From: Obelidium mucronatum
Taxonomy: Eukaryota; Chytridiomycota; Chytridiomycetes; Chytridiales; Chytriomycetaceae
Assembly (NCBI GenBank): GCA_025765595.1
Contig: JAIVFH010000049.1
Span: 62,001 to 126,000, forward strand
Direction: 5' to 3'
DNA length: 64,000 nucleotides
Shown: positions 21,826 to 33,600 of the stretch, one piece after another
Layout of the letters: the number at the start of each line of letters is the position of its first letter
How positions within the stretch are numbered: position 1 is the first letter of the stretch
The notes under the pieces: generated by a model
Databases searched by the model: none
What the model saw: the letters and a program-made list of their open reading frames with translations, nothing else
Told to the model about the DNA's origin: nothing
Made by a program: the position numbers and the translations under genes

Positions 21826-22214
21826 TAGACGAGGAGACAGGACGGTTAGCCGCCAATGAGGATTTTTGGATGAAAATGAAGGGGCACCATAGTATTTAAA
21901 AACGAACAACTTTCATGTTAGCACATTGCAAAAACGGATGCTATCGACGTACACCCCTGTGTAACGTAGTCGGGACCACGTCGGAACAATACAAAAAGAG
22001 GTGGTCGGGAAAATAGTTGCCTGGAAGAAGTACCGGTTTTTTAAGTATTTACTTATTTAAATAATGCCAAAATTATCAGCAAGATTATTGGAATATCAAT
22101 CGCATAGCTGTTTCTCATAACCATAATGTCATAGTCCATTTAGATATATCATGACTCTTACATTCAGCGCAATTAAAAGTTGCCGTTTTCAACAATGCAA
22201 CGGCTGAATAGAAC
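21826..22214. other. divergent intergenic region between CDF member D and NUDIX gene 1
   Basis: AT-rich, shared upstream region of a minus-strand and a plus-strand gene. No ORF, RNA gene or repeat recognised. Confidence 0.5.
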
Positions 22215-23141
22215 ATGGAAACGACTTTGATTGCTTCTACTCTGATTGTATCCGTGTTTCTCTTCACTTTTCATTCCCGAAACTCACTTCAGATTCAAAT
22301 GGCATCAACAACTCCATCCCTCATAACGACAGTCCGATCAAATCTTGCCAAGCATCCACATCCTGATTTAACCGAATTCAACAAATTAGAAAAGAAGTAA
22401 GGATACTTGTCAATTCAGGCGTGTTTATGTCTTGTCAACAGGAACAGAGCGGCGGTCTTAATCGCATTGGTCTGCGACGAAGCCAAGGACTCAGTTCACA
22501 TCCTTTTAAGCAGAAGAGCGCTTTCGCTAAGAACTCATGCTGGAGAGGTGGCGTTTCCTGGAGGTGTCTGACTTCGTCAAGTCATATCAATCTAACCAAA
22601 ACATCCAGGCCGAATGGACGAAATTGATCGCGACGCTCCAGAAACTGCCATCCGCGAAGCACACGAAGAAATTGGCCTACTTCCAGATTCATTGAAAGTG
22701 GCCTCAATACACGAGCCTGGGGTATCCTTACACAGACTACTCGTTGCACCTGTGTCTGCATTCATTGATCTTTCTCTCCTTGAATTTGCCGTTGTAAATC
22801 CATCCGTGTCGATTGCTGCAAACCTCGTTCGACACCTGCCTGTGAATCCGGATGAAGTGGAATCTGTGTTTGCAATTCCTTTGCAAGAATTCTTGAAACG
22901 CGAGAATCACGAGGAGCTGCATTTCGACGCAGATGACGGATCTGGTGGCGTTTGGAAGGCCCACAAATTTGACGTAGTGGATGAATGGGGAAGGGAGTAT
23001 AAAGTTTGGGGATTGACGGCACATATTCTTGTGGAGTTTGCAAGGATCGCTTTGGGCAGAGATCCAGAGTTTCCCCTGATTTCAAACGCGCAGAGGCCAA
23101 AGATTTTGAACAGAGCAGATAGAAGTACGAGGAGAGGATGA
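22215..23141 (+). CDS. NUDIX hydrolase, CoA-diphosphatase type (NUDT7/PCD1-like), copy 1
   Basis: Three exons (22215-22396, 22442-22563, 22609-23141) with two 45-nt introns. The N-terminal METTLIASTLIVSVFLFTF looks like a membrane or targeting segment; an internal Met (MASTTPSLITTV) is an alternative start. The CoA-pyrophosphatase signature HILLSRRALSLRTHAGEVAF plus FPGG precedes the NUDIX box, with MDEIDRDAPETAIREAHEEIGL, including REAHEEIGL. Near the C-terminus is the family's VWGLTAHILVEFARIALGR. Such enzymes hydrolyse CoA and CoA derivatives, often in peroxisomes or mitochondria. No C-terminal SKL-type signal is present (ends STRRG). Confidence 0.88.
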
Positions 23142-23182
23142 GCAGAAGCTAACTTATTTAATAATAAAAACGGAAGTTGAAT

Positions 23183-24083
23183 ATGACCACAATCGCTGCA
23201 GTCCTGAACAACTTAAAAAAGTATCGCGCCCCTGTTGGAAAACCCGACTTAACTTTGGCCGCCGGTCGGGAGTATGTCACCAACTTCTTTCAAATGTCAA
23301 AAGTCATTAACAAACAACTTGATTGCGATCACTCAGGCGTCAAGCAGGCGTTCTCATAGCTCTGATATTGGACTATTCCGACGATTCTGTTCACGTCATT
23401 TTGACGCTTCGCTCAAGTAGCCTCAGGACACATTCTGGAGATGTTGCCTTGCCAGGAGGTTACAAAGCTGCCGATACTTCGAACTTATATACCAAATATC
23501 TCAAAATCTTAATATTATCCAAATATTTAAGCATGCTGAACAGAAAATGGATGAAAGTGATGAATCAATAACAAGCACAGCTCTACGAGAAACTTCAGAA
23601 GAAATCAACCTACCGCCATCTGCCATTGATGTTATTTCAATCCACAAACCCGCTATCTCGATGCATAAAATAACGGTGACCCCAGTTTGTGGCGTGCTAT
23701 CAGAAAATATCTTTTTTCGAGAATTGGCAGAATCAAACCAACAGAACAACAGTGTCACACCAGACACCCTAACTTCACGTGTTTTATCAAAACTTCACGC
23801 AAACAAAGCCGAAGTCGAGTCCATATTCACTGCTCCTCTTCTTTTCTTCTTGAAGTCACGGAGTCATAGTGTGCAAGTCTTTTTTGGTATCAATGGGGAA
23901 GTCACACACAAGGCTCATCGATTTGAATACAAAGATGAATATGGGCGCGACTTTTTGATTTGGGGCCTCACGGCGTATATTTTGGTCGAAGTAGCACGCA
24001 TCGCGTTTGGGAGGGATCCAGATTTTGACACAATTAGTGCAGACGAATCGACCAAAGCTGTAGGAACATTGACGAAGGTCTAA
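23183..24083 (+). CDS. NUDIX hydrolase, CoA-diphosphatase type, copy 2 (degenerate NUDIX box, doubtful splice)
   Basis: Paralogue of the preceding gene. Exon 1 (from ATG 23183) ends at a GTATGT donor after LTLAAGRE; exon 2 carries RQAGVLIALILD and SSLRTHSGDVALPGG. The last exon has MDESDESITSTALRETSEEI then NL, so the Gly of the box (REUXEEXGU) is Asn, followed by LIWGLTAYILVEVARIAFGR. No GT-AG pair joins PGG to KMDESD in phase: the donor after PGG is phase 1 while the available acceptors are phase 0. It may be a pseudogene, use a non-canonical junction, or contain an indel. Confidence 0.65.
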
Positions 24084-24200
24084 TTCCCAGGAAGCAATCA
24101 TGCGGCGTTTTCTTGAAATTTATAAATACGTCAAATCACAAAATATAAATATTGTAAACGCCAAGCCCAAAAGCCAGTTGTGGAAAAAAAAAGAGGAAAA

Positions 24201-24906
24201 ATGCAAGTGATCACCTTTGTCGTTGCTGCCACCGTTGCCTTCGCCCAAAGCACGAGTTCCGAAGCGACCACTGCCGCTACCACTATCACCTGCCACCACC
24301 GCTTCGTCGGCGAACGGAACGGAAACTGCGACTGTCGCCGCCACCACTTTCCACGGTGTCTGCCGCTGCTGGAAACCCTGACATTGCCAGTGTCGTCGAG
24401 AATCTTCCAATCCTGCGGACTATCTTGTTTCATCAATGTAAGGCGCATTCGGATTGAGCGATTCTCCTAACCTTTGCGACATCAGCAATACCCTGAAGTT
24501 GTCGCTGCTGTTGGTGCTGCGACAGGAACCGCTGGCATAGACGGCGCCACCAAACTCGCCATTGAAACTATTTGTAGGAACGGTACTTTTGCTGATATTT
24601 ACGGAAACTGTATTAAGCGTGACTGCAACGTTACTGATGCAGACAAGTCTAACGTTTTGGTGAGTGTGGTGGAGATTTTCTTGACATCAACAACTCATTA
24701 TTCATTCACAGATCCGACTGGTTTCCGAAGCTTGTGCTGCTGTCGCCGCCTCTATTCCAACTGCAACCGCTTCTGCTACTGCCACGACCCTGGCCACGAC
24801 CACTGTTGCTGCCAAGACTGCTACAACAACCACTGTTGCCCAATCGAGCGCTTTCACTTCTGTTTTGGCCGCTGGTTGTGTTGCCGCTCTTGCCTTTTTT
24901 CTCTAA
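24201..24906 (+). CDS. CFEM-like GPI-anchored secreted protein (201 aa)
   Basis: Three exons, all phase 0: 24201-24437, 24486-24659 and 24712-24906. The N-terminal MQVITFVVAATVAFAQS is a signal peptide. The Cys-rich module contains SCGLSC, then ICRNGTFADIYGNCIKRDC, NVTDADKS and SEAC, matching the second half of the fungal CFEM spacing (C-x6-F-x5-C-x4-C-x3/4-D-xn-C). An Ala/Thr-rich stalk (TATASATATTLATTTVAAKT) and a hydrophobic tail (VLAAGCVAALAFFL) indicate a GPI anchor. CFEM proteins act at the fungal surface in heme/iron uptake or adhesion. The match is by pattern; the first half is atypical. Confidence 0.72.
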
Positions 24907-25115
24907 CCTGTAAGCTCTCTAATGGGGATTTTTGTTTGGATCGTCGCCGTCGTGTGTCATTGCTCGTTTGTTGAAGTATGAATAAATGCAGCTGCTGTAC
25001 CTTTTTTGTGGTTTCCAGGGACGTATCAATAACAAGCCGACCTTTAAGTATCAGTTTGTTTGTATGTCATGATTTTCGTCTGCCCCAAAAGCAATAAAAC
25101 AAAGCTTTCCACAAA

Positions 25116-26905
25116 AATGGATATGAAAGACCTGCGTATCCTCAAAGCGAGTCACCCGGCCCGGTACTTATGCGACGCAGTCAGATTTTGTAGATCAAAT
25201 GAAGAGAGTGTATAGCAGCACAGGGTGCGTTCCGGTCGTTTGCCAGTGGAATCATTAACGGCTTTGAGCAGCTTCATCAACCAGCCACCTCCCATGTTTT
25301 GTGGAACGGCTATCAGCTTATTCGATCTATACATGATGGTCACAGCAAAGGGAGGCTACGATAAGGTAATTCTCCATAGTGCTACTGTTGTTTACTTATT
25401 TGTTCTTCAAGATTGATCTTGAAGCCTGGCGGGAAATAGGAAGCAACCTTCTCTTGTCTCAGATTCCTGCACCTTCAGCTCGTGTCTTGAAAGCAATCTA
25501 TCATCAATACCTCCTCAACTTTGAACGAACAGTCAACTTCACCCAACTCATCCAGCAGGCAAAACCAGACATGCTACGAATCGAAAGGGCGCCAGAGCCT
25601 GCTCCTAAAAAGAAAAAGGAGGCAAAGGAACATGCACTGCCTCAGACTCAGGGTAACCCTGTCCTTAATGGTTCAATGAAAACATTAAACCTCAAAAACA
25701 GTTTTGCCACCAATGGCCCATTTGTATAAACCCGCCCATCCTCTTTTGGAGATTGCCGATTCTCCAGGAGACCTTGAAGTTGACGATTCTTCCGACCCAA
25801 ATCAGGATTACGATGTGGAGGCAATTCTAGGCCATGCAATTGACAAGGTACATGCATCAGCCTCATCAACTAAGCACTTGCACTGACCGTCCATTATTTA
25901 AATCAAGGTTCAAAAGAAGACCATGTATTATGTCAAATGGCTGGGCTATGCCAACAATCTCAATCAGTGGATTCCAGAAGGAAACTTCACAGTTCGGTGT
26001 TCTATACTACATTATTGATTATTAAATATCACAATAGGGAGACGTTTTATTGGCTGAATACAAGAAACGAATTAGCGACCGGAAAAAGGCAGATGCCGCA
26101 AAAGCGGCTGCCGTTGGAACATCCAGATTCCCAAAAACCAAAACCAAAAGCTGTGCCAGTTAACCATAGTCAGAGCGCAGTGAAAGAGAAGAAAGTTTCT
26201 GCTCTGCCCAGTGTTGGAACTCCGAGTGATGGAGTCAAAGCCGCTCCCGTTCCCCCGTCCTCAGGCGCCAGCTACAGTATCAACTGCAAATGTTCCAAAA
26301 AAGAGAGCAGCAAGCGCAACGGTGCCAGACGCGCCGATCACTGCCCCTACAACACAAAAACCTGTGCAAACCGCAACACACAAAGAAATTGTCGAACGCG
26401 TTGTGGAGCCGCCTCCGGCCAAGAAAGCGAAAACTAATACCGAAAATATTGCACCGTCAGCGACTGTCTTTCTTATAAAGCGGGAAGAATGGCCTTCTTG
26501 GTGTCATGGTATTTCGTCTTTTTATTAAAAATTAATTGGTCGCTTACTCACACACGAGCACAGAATCACTTGATTCGATTCCCCAAGATATTCTAGACTT
26601 GGACAATTGGGATGATTTAATTAGCCGACTAGTTAAAATCGACAACAAGGGTGATGAGATGAATCAAGTTGAGGATTTGTACAGAACTTCTCTGCTGTGG
26701 AAAGACGGGGTTTTGGCGCCGGAACCAAAGAAGCTTTTTATTCCGGCCGGGATTACCCGTCGCAAGTGCAAAGACAGGGTAACTATTGATAATCACCGTT
26801 ACCAAGCTGCGTTGTGATGTCCTAATTTGATTTCTACAGCTCATTGAGTACTTCTTCTCAGTCAGCAAGTTTTCGAGAGTTGTGCAACAACCTGTTCAAA
26901 AATAA
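25116..26905 (+). CDS. ARID + chromodomain + chromoshadow-like chromatin protein
   Basis: Exons can be joined in phase as follows. SDFVDQMKRVYSSTG and FINQPPPMFCGTAISLFDLY, YMMVTAKGGYDK, then DLEAWREIGSNLLLSQI and FERTVNF form an ARID DNA-binding domain (introns 25225-25271 and 25366-25411). A linker with a KKKKEAKEH patch follows, then YDVEAILGHAIDKV|QKKTMYYVKWLGY and NQWIPEGNF, a chromodomain with its aromatic cage positions (introns 25653-25701, 25848-25907, 25992-26037). DVLLAEYKKRISDRKKADAA is followed by a basic Pro/Ala-rich hinge. The C-terminus (LDNWDDLISRLVKID, YRTSLLWKDGVL, RKCKDRLIEYFFSVS) resembles an HP1 chromoshadow domain. The initiator exon and the splice sites of the hinge (about 26130-26275) are unresolved. 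It likely targets methylated histone H3 and AT-rich DNA. Confidence 0.8.
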
Positions 26906-26924
26906 TAAACTTACAATCCTAAAA

Positions 26925-27954
26925 ATGCCTCCAAAACGAGTTCTTCCTCCAGCAACCACCTGCCCCGTTGGAATGCCCTGATAAGCCCGGCGATGTCGAC
27001 GATGATTGTTGTACCGAAACAGAATATGTTGTCGAAGCGATATTATCGCACAAATTGGAAGCGGTGGGTGTGCTGCCTGCTTTCAGTTCGACTCTGATTT
27101 CTCTCTCTTTACATAGAGCCAAGCGCTCTATTTAGTTAAATGGCTTGGATTCACTAACAAGCAAAACAGCTGGATCTCGGAAGACTGCTTTGTCGTATGT
27201 TTGCAGAACAACCTGTTTCACTTTAAAACAATCCAATAGAACAACGTGCTTCTACGTGCTTACAAGAAAGATGTTTGGGAGGCACACCGAGGCAAACTTA
27301 ATATCAAGAAACGGAAGAGTACCGAGCCGTCAGATAGAACAGTACGATCGAGCAAAGTACCAAAAACCTCTGAGGTTGGAGAAAAAAGAGGACCGAGTTC
27401 GACATTCCCGACAACCGATCCAGAAAACACTGTAAAGAAAGACGTAGATATTATTGCGGATGATTTATCTACCGCGATATCGGATACCACTGCGGTTGTA
27501 ACGGCTTGTGAGATAATGGATGTGGCGATGCTACGCTCACAAGCTTGGACCGAAGAATACTTGATCCCATCAGAAATATTCGAGCTTGACTCATGGGATG
27601 ATTTTGTTGTGGAAGTGGGAAATATCGACAGTTGAGTCCCAATGGATTTGATCACCTTAAACCCGTTTCTTTTTATCGCTTCTCTAAAGCAACAAATAGA
27701 CAAGGTTGATCCAAAAAATATCATTCGCGAAAACTATAGAGTAACTCTGGTCTGGAAAAGTGGAATTTTGGATCCACAACTGAACAACAAGACAATCTTG
27801 TCATTGGCACAAGTGCGACTAAAATGCAAGGAACGAGTTGAGATTATATTTTATATTGACTGATAACGGGTGCATCTTGAATGCTGATTTCGCTGTTGAA
27901 CCACAGCTGCTTGACTTCTTTCTTAAGCATTGCCACTTCAAGCAACAACAATAA
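26925..27954 (+). CDS. HP1-like chromodomain + chromoshadow-like protein
   Basis: It starts 20 bp after the previous gene stops. A 15-nt coding first exon (26925-26939, MPPKR) joins through a 46-nt intron to PGDVDDDCCTETEYVVEAIL. The chromodomain continues after an intron with ALYLVKWLGFTNKQNSWI and SEDCF. A Lys/Ser/Thr-rich hinge leads to LDSWDDFVVEVGNID, and after an intron NKVDPKNIIRENYRVTLVW, LKCKER and LLDFFLKHCHF. The last two blocks align with the chromoshadow-like end of the upstream gene. There is no ARID. It is a canonical HP1-type heterochromatin reader by architecture and appears to be a tandem duplicate of the chromo-shadow part of its neighbour. Confidence 0.8.
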
Positions 27955-28087
27955 CCGTAGTATCCTTTTATCGCCTTGCTTATTTAAATGAATTTAGATT
28001 TTAAAGCACTGAAGCGTATCGTTGTTGTCATTAAACCACGTCATTTGTTTGGATTCCTTTTGTTTTTTCTTTTTCAGCAAAACAAAG

Positions 28088-29613
28088 ATGGCTTTTGCAA
28101 CAACGAAGCCACCGTCAACAACGCAGCACCAACAGCAAATCAACGACAGTCCGAAGGATAATGCGGTGAAAGGAGGCCACAGCAAAAACTTTTGGGTCCA
28201 CTTTGCTGCGGGCGGGTGAGTTGTGTGGCGATTCCTCAGCAGGGAATGATGTGTTCTAACATCTGTCCGAAATAGAATCGGCGGAACAGGTTAGCTCCTC
28301 TCCGTCAAAGGATTGCCGGAAGCGGTGCTGTGTTAAGACGAGGCGACTGACGAGTATGTTTTTAATAGTTGGAGCATCAGTTACATGTCCACTAGAAGTT
28401 GTCAAGACTCGAATGCAGGTTAGGCTTTTGAGGCGGAATGCTGTTGGCTTTTTCGATTTTGCTCTGTTTCCTTTCTGACACAACAAACAGTCTTCCCTAT
28501 ACTTGGCACCAGCCTCAAATATTCAAACTGCTTCAAAATATCCGTTTCTGCACCCGCTTCGGTCGATTGGTGATAATATCAAATCTGTCATCCATGGATT
28601 GAGGTTTGGATGGTGTTTTAGTATGTCTTTCAAATGTCCGGATGTCTGATGGTTCTGTGCAGAACTATTCGACAGCAAGAAGGGATATTTGCTCTCTGGA
28701 AAGGATTGGGTCCAAATCTGATTGGAGTTGTCCCCGCTAGGTGAGATCTGAAGGGGTTGTGTGTGGCATGGACCTTACCGTATGTCAATTTGTAGAGCCA
28801 TCTACTTTAGTGCTTATAACCACGGAAAACAATTCTACACGTCATTGAATGGTGGGAAAGAAAACTCGCTTGTGCATATGGCCTCGGCGGCAACAGCCGG
28901 TGTTTGCACAGCTCTAGGAACGAATCCAATTTGGCTCGTCAAGACGAGAATGCAATTGCAGAAGGACTCTGCAAGTGGAGGAAGTCCTGGTACTCATTAT
29001 AGAAATAGCATTCACTGTGTGCAGGAAGTTTTGAGGACTGAAGGGGTTCGTGGATTATATAAAGGATTAAGTGCCAGTTTCTTGGGTAAACCACTTTCGC
29101 ATATCTCGCTATCGATGTCGTCTTAAAACTTGAGAATTATTTCAGGATTGGCGGAAAGTAGTCTTCAATTTGTCCTCTATGAAGGATTCAAGAAGGAGCT
29201 CCTCCTTCATAAGAACACACAAGTTCAGCTAAATTCGGTGGACGGCCGCATGGGAACTCAACATCAACTAGGTGCGTGGAAGATGTTGATACATCATGAA
29301 TACTTCGCTGATCAAGATGTTCGTTCTCCTTTCTCTAGAATGGTATGATACTCTTGGGTCTGCTGCTGCTGCAAAATTAATCGCTGCCGTCCTGACGTAT
29401 CCACACGAAGTCTTGCGAACGCGTTTGAGGCAAGATTCAGGTCCAACGAGTCGATACACTGGTCTCCGACAAACAGCTGTCCTGATTTACAAGGAAGAAG
29501 GATTGGCTGGGTTATATGGAGGAATGACTGCACATTTAATGAGAGTGGTTCCCAATGCCATCATTCTTTTCGGAACAGTAGAATTTATCCTGGCTTTGAC
29601 GCAAGAGAAGTGA
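28088..29613 (+). CDS. RIM2: mitochondrial pyrimidine-nucleotide carrier (SLC25A33/36, Rim2-like)
   Basis: At least six exons. The N-terminal exon ends FWVHFAAGG; the next reads VGASVTCPLEVVKTRMQ, the first PxD/ExxK/R signature. The following exons carry QQEGIFALWKGLGPNLIGVV then PARAIYFSAYNHGKQF, TNPIWLVKTRMQLQ (second signature) and RGLYKGLSASFLG. The last exon has LTYPHEVLRTRLRQ (third signature) and GLYGGMTAHLMRVVPNAIIL. The W-K-G-L-G-P-N and P-A-R-A-I-Y-F motifs are characteristic of pyrimidine nucleotide carriers, which import dNTP/NTP for mitochondrial DNA and RNA synthesis. Exon ends are approximate. Confidence 0.88.
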
Positions 29614-29754
29614 CCAGGTCTGCGGAATGGGAAAAGAATTTGTTTTTTGTAATACATAAATTCGAGTCCCAGTCATACGGAAAGGAGAAACAGGCGACCA
29701 TACAAAAGGCATGGAACGCCAAAGTATAAAGGCAGGTATAAAGACTTATTTATT

Positions 29755-30595
29755 ATTCCCAAACAACGCTACTCTTCCCGCCATATCCAGCAGGATACAA
29801 GTGCTCCCAACCAAAATTGGGAGGAGAGCATTTGGCAATTTTGAACCACTAAAAACCGCCCCCATTTCTATCTTTCGCTCCATCCATTTCTTGATTGGTG
29901 TGGTATGATTGCAAATTTCCTCAGAAGAACTAAAGCAATGAACCCCCTCATATTACTCGCAAAGGCAGAAGTAACTACCACAAGAGTGTTGGGAACCGGG
30001 TCATTCAGCTGCGGGATGTCAGCCAAAGATTTCACACTGGCCTCAAAGTTTGAATTGGCATCACGAATAACGGCAAAGTACGCGAGAACAATGCATTCAA
30101 TGTAAAACAAAGACTCATCCAGCGCTAGAAGAGCAGTATGGTACGTATTATTGCCAAATCCAAAGTGGCAGGGGTGTCTGCCGGTTCATAGCCATCCAAG
30201 TACTCCAGCAATCCCTAGGAAGTGCGAAGACCGCTAGGGTTGCTGATATGCTGTAGGCGAGATAACGCATTGGTGAGGCTTTTGAGTGGTTGCCATCCAT
30301 CGATCCATCTCACCAATATAGCGAGGGCGCACTCTCGTCTGCTTTCTCAGTTGAAGTCTGCATAATCGATGATTGCAGCAACGTTTCCAGCCACAAAACC
30401 ATCGCAATCCACAGTAGACTTGTTCGGGGTCGAGCTGGCACTTAAACCTGCACAGAAAACCAGGCGTTCCATACCGTGCTGCATGACAGCTCGGGCGTAG
30501 CAAAGAGACTGCAGTCGAGATTTGTGACCTATCTCTGGCACAAGAAGAATAGACACGAGCAGAAATGCTACAGTTTTGATCTTATGCAATAACAT
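29755..30595 (-). pseudogene. decayed third copy of the 361-aa unknown family, with signal peptide
   Basis: The 5' part (30347-30595) starts MLLHKIKTVAFLLVSILLVP, a signal peptide, followed by the family sequence SRLQSLCYARAVMQHGMERL and VDCDGFVAGN. Later pieces in shifting frames match the family: FEASVKSLADIPQLNDPVPN (about 30000), a QSRNGW/KIEMG stretch (about 29880), and near 29785-29850 an ECSP...WEHLYPAGYG-like end. A central portion (the region equivalent to DPDSFLDYTDAFFHVWELF) is missing. It is broken by deletions and frameshifts and lies 10 kb from the tail of the SLC25 gene, on the opposite strand from the intact pair. Confidence 0.8.
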
Positions 30596-30687
30596 AGCTG
30601 CTCCTACAGCAAAAGAATGCCTCTACTTTCAATCGATCACCAAATCTGCAGATTAAGTTATCGACAGAATTTATTCTCATCTCTTCC

Positions 30688-33600
30688 TTAGAAAGGAATC
30701 CCATTTTGAATATTCTGGAAACGGTCGTACAAACGGCTGAGAAGAGAAATTGTTGTCAGAAAACAGTACACAAGAGGTACAGTATCGCACACACCTGAAT
30801 TTGTTCTCATGAGACTTCTGAATTTGCTGTAGCATGAATTCTGCCGCCTTTTTGTCATCCAAATCGAGCTGGAACTTGCTACGCAGCTTTTTGATAGTCG
30901 CCTCTCCCTTGAAACAAGGAAGACCTGATTCAAGCATCAACGCCACCATTTGAATAATCTCTTCTGCGTACGGTCTTATTTGCCCATTTAATTCATCAAA
31001 ACTCTCTTGCCAAAAATAAACTCACCGAAGGGACAAGAAAGTCTTGACAACAAGTTCGCTAAACAGTTTGTATGCATACGACGCGTCTCCGCCCATGAGC
31101 TCAATAAACTCAGTTGTAAGTTTGAACGGAGAAGCTTCAAATTCAATGCCTCCTGGCGCAATGTCCAAAATGAAGCCAAAGTCTTTCAAATGTATATCAG
31201 TAAAGTTGATGCAATTGAGGATTTTTTTTGGAATGCTTACCGATATGAACAGTATGACCGGTTTCGTCGAACATAATGTTGCCGTTATGTCTGTCTTTGA
31301 TGGAAATCAAGTACAAGACAACGGAGTAGGCCGCCAAACTTCTCACAAATGCCTCCTGTGCCTTTTTAAAAGCAAAAGAGTCCTTTGATCCGTACTTCTC
31401 AGCAAAGTAGCTATCGTTTACACTTTTAGATGAAGAACGAAAGAGCGATCCAAACTCACTTTGGCAGGCTATTGACTTTTTCTCGACCCATCATATCACG
31501 GGAAATGGAGTGTGGAATTACTTCGATCACACCACAACCACAATCGGTGGCAACAACGCGATATGGGTACAGATACACGTCCAATCCTGAGCGCTCGCAA
31601 ATGTTCTTGAAGATACTTATCATCTGAAGGGCAAGAACATCTTGTCTGCAGTCGTCTCCCACCTTGAAGATTGAAGATTGCCATGCAGTTTCAGAACCTT
31701 CTTCTTCGTCTTTTTTAACTTTGAAGGTTGCCATGAACGGAGCCTGCACCAGATTAAAACTAAAATCAACTCAAATGATGCCAAAAAAATGGCACGAACC
31801 TTGGCGTGCGACTGAAGTGGTCTACCGCTGTCCACGTCGATATCCAAGACAATTGACTCAGGGTTACTGGGCAAGTAAACGCCAACTTCGACTTTGATAT
31901 TTCTCATTTCTTCATCGATTTTCTTCTTCTTCTCGGCTTTGCTCTTTTGGATGTACGGCTTCAACTTGCCAGAAATACCAGTAACTTCGGCAAAAAATTT
32001 GAATTCACGCTCATAAAATTCGCGGTCGGTTCCAGACAACCCGTTAGTAATTTTGGTAATAATTTTATCCAATGTGGGCTTGATTGGGTCAGGCTGAGGT
32101 AAATAATTTTAGTGTTTAGTGTTACAGGTCAGCCAGAAAAGTACTCACATCCAATCTTTCCTCATGTTTTTTGATCTTCACAACAATAAACATGTTGGCA
32201 TTCATGTTCCAAATGATCTGATGCGCAAATAGTTGCGATGTTTTAGCAGTCTTTAGAATAAAGTGCTCCACGTATCCAGCCACATCGTTTCGCAAAGCTT
32301 GCACCATTTGAGGAATATAGAAAAACACTTTGTCAACGGGATGGAATTCCAGCACACGAAACGCGTATTGGAGAATCCATGGGTGATTGTACTGAGGGCT
32401 CAGATAAGATATTGCCGAAATGGGCGAGACTGGGCTCCAATACATCAGGAACTAGTCCATACAAATCAGTGATAATTCAAAACTATTTGGCGACACTCAC
32501 CCGCTGTTCGTTGGCATATCTTTGAAGGTTGGTTGACAACAACGGTGTGATTGCACCTGCATTCTCAATAGAAACGAGAGCATGTTGCAAAATCAAAGGT
32601 GCCAATTCAGACTCAATAGCTTCGGTACTGCCCATAAATCTACGCGGAAGGTTCAACGCGATGGCTGGGTGCACGAACCAAGCGACTTTGACAAAGTGAC
32701 TCCACTTCACCTAATTCCCAATTACGAAGTTAAAACCCAGCTCCTATTCAGAGAAGGAAAAGAAATACACGAGTACGGTACATCTTTAGCAGAAACGAAT
32801 GCCTCCCCTCCTTTTTCCCACAAGCCATAACGCGACAATTCATTATCCAATAAAAGCAGGATCAAGTTTTTAACATCCGTCAAATCTAGAAAAAAGTTCC
32901 GAAACAAGAGTTGTTAGAAGCTGTATCTTTTTTTTCACACAGAAACCGTACTGAGACGTACCTCTCTTGAATGGCTTGAAGTGGGAAAACAAACGATCAG
33001 GCAAAGTAGAAACCAAAGAATTGGCTTTTTCAATACTGAGCGCCTTGAAAGCGGCACGAACACTCTGAAGAGTCTTGTATTCCCCGTCCTGATAGTTACT
33101 CCACATTGGACTCAGACTGTACCACTTGAAAGCCAAAGTGAACAAAGACTCCAAAGAGAAAAGCCACTGTGGATCATTTTGGGACTCGAGTTCATTATTC
33201 GAGAGAACAGCGAGGTCAAGAAACGCGAAGACAGTTTTACGAAGCCCAGGAGTCAACCTGGAAACCAATTTTTTTTAAGAATTCTTTCAAAACAGCTCCC
33301 AATTAATGTTTCATACTTTGTCAAATTGAGCTTGGTTACTGCGACTTGAATAAACTTTGTGTAAATTTTAACGTGGTCCTTCTTGTGCCACAAAGTGGAC
33401 TTGAAACGACTCGCCAAGAATTGAATCCATTTGCAATGCACTAGAAGTGGTTCTTGAATGGCCTCAGGTTTTTTCGATGGAGTGTATGTCATTTTGTTCA
33501 TAAAAGGATCAGCAGACCTAGACGTGCAGCATTAAGACATGTAACCCCTAACTGTTTCTAAAATCCCCTTACTTTGTGTTGACAGCATATAATCCCTTTT

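Noticed and set aside
30181..30240. Possible tRNA-like stretch with GGTTC
   Set aside because: No cloverleaf can be drawn; the sequence belongs to the decayed family copy.
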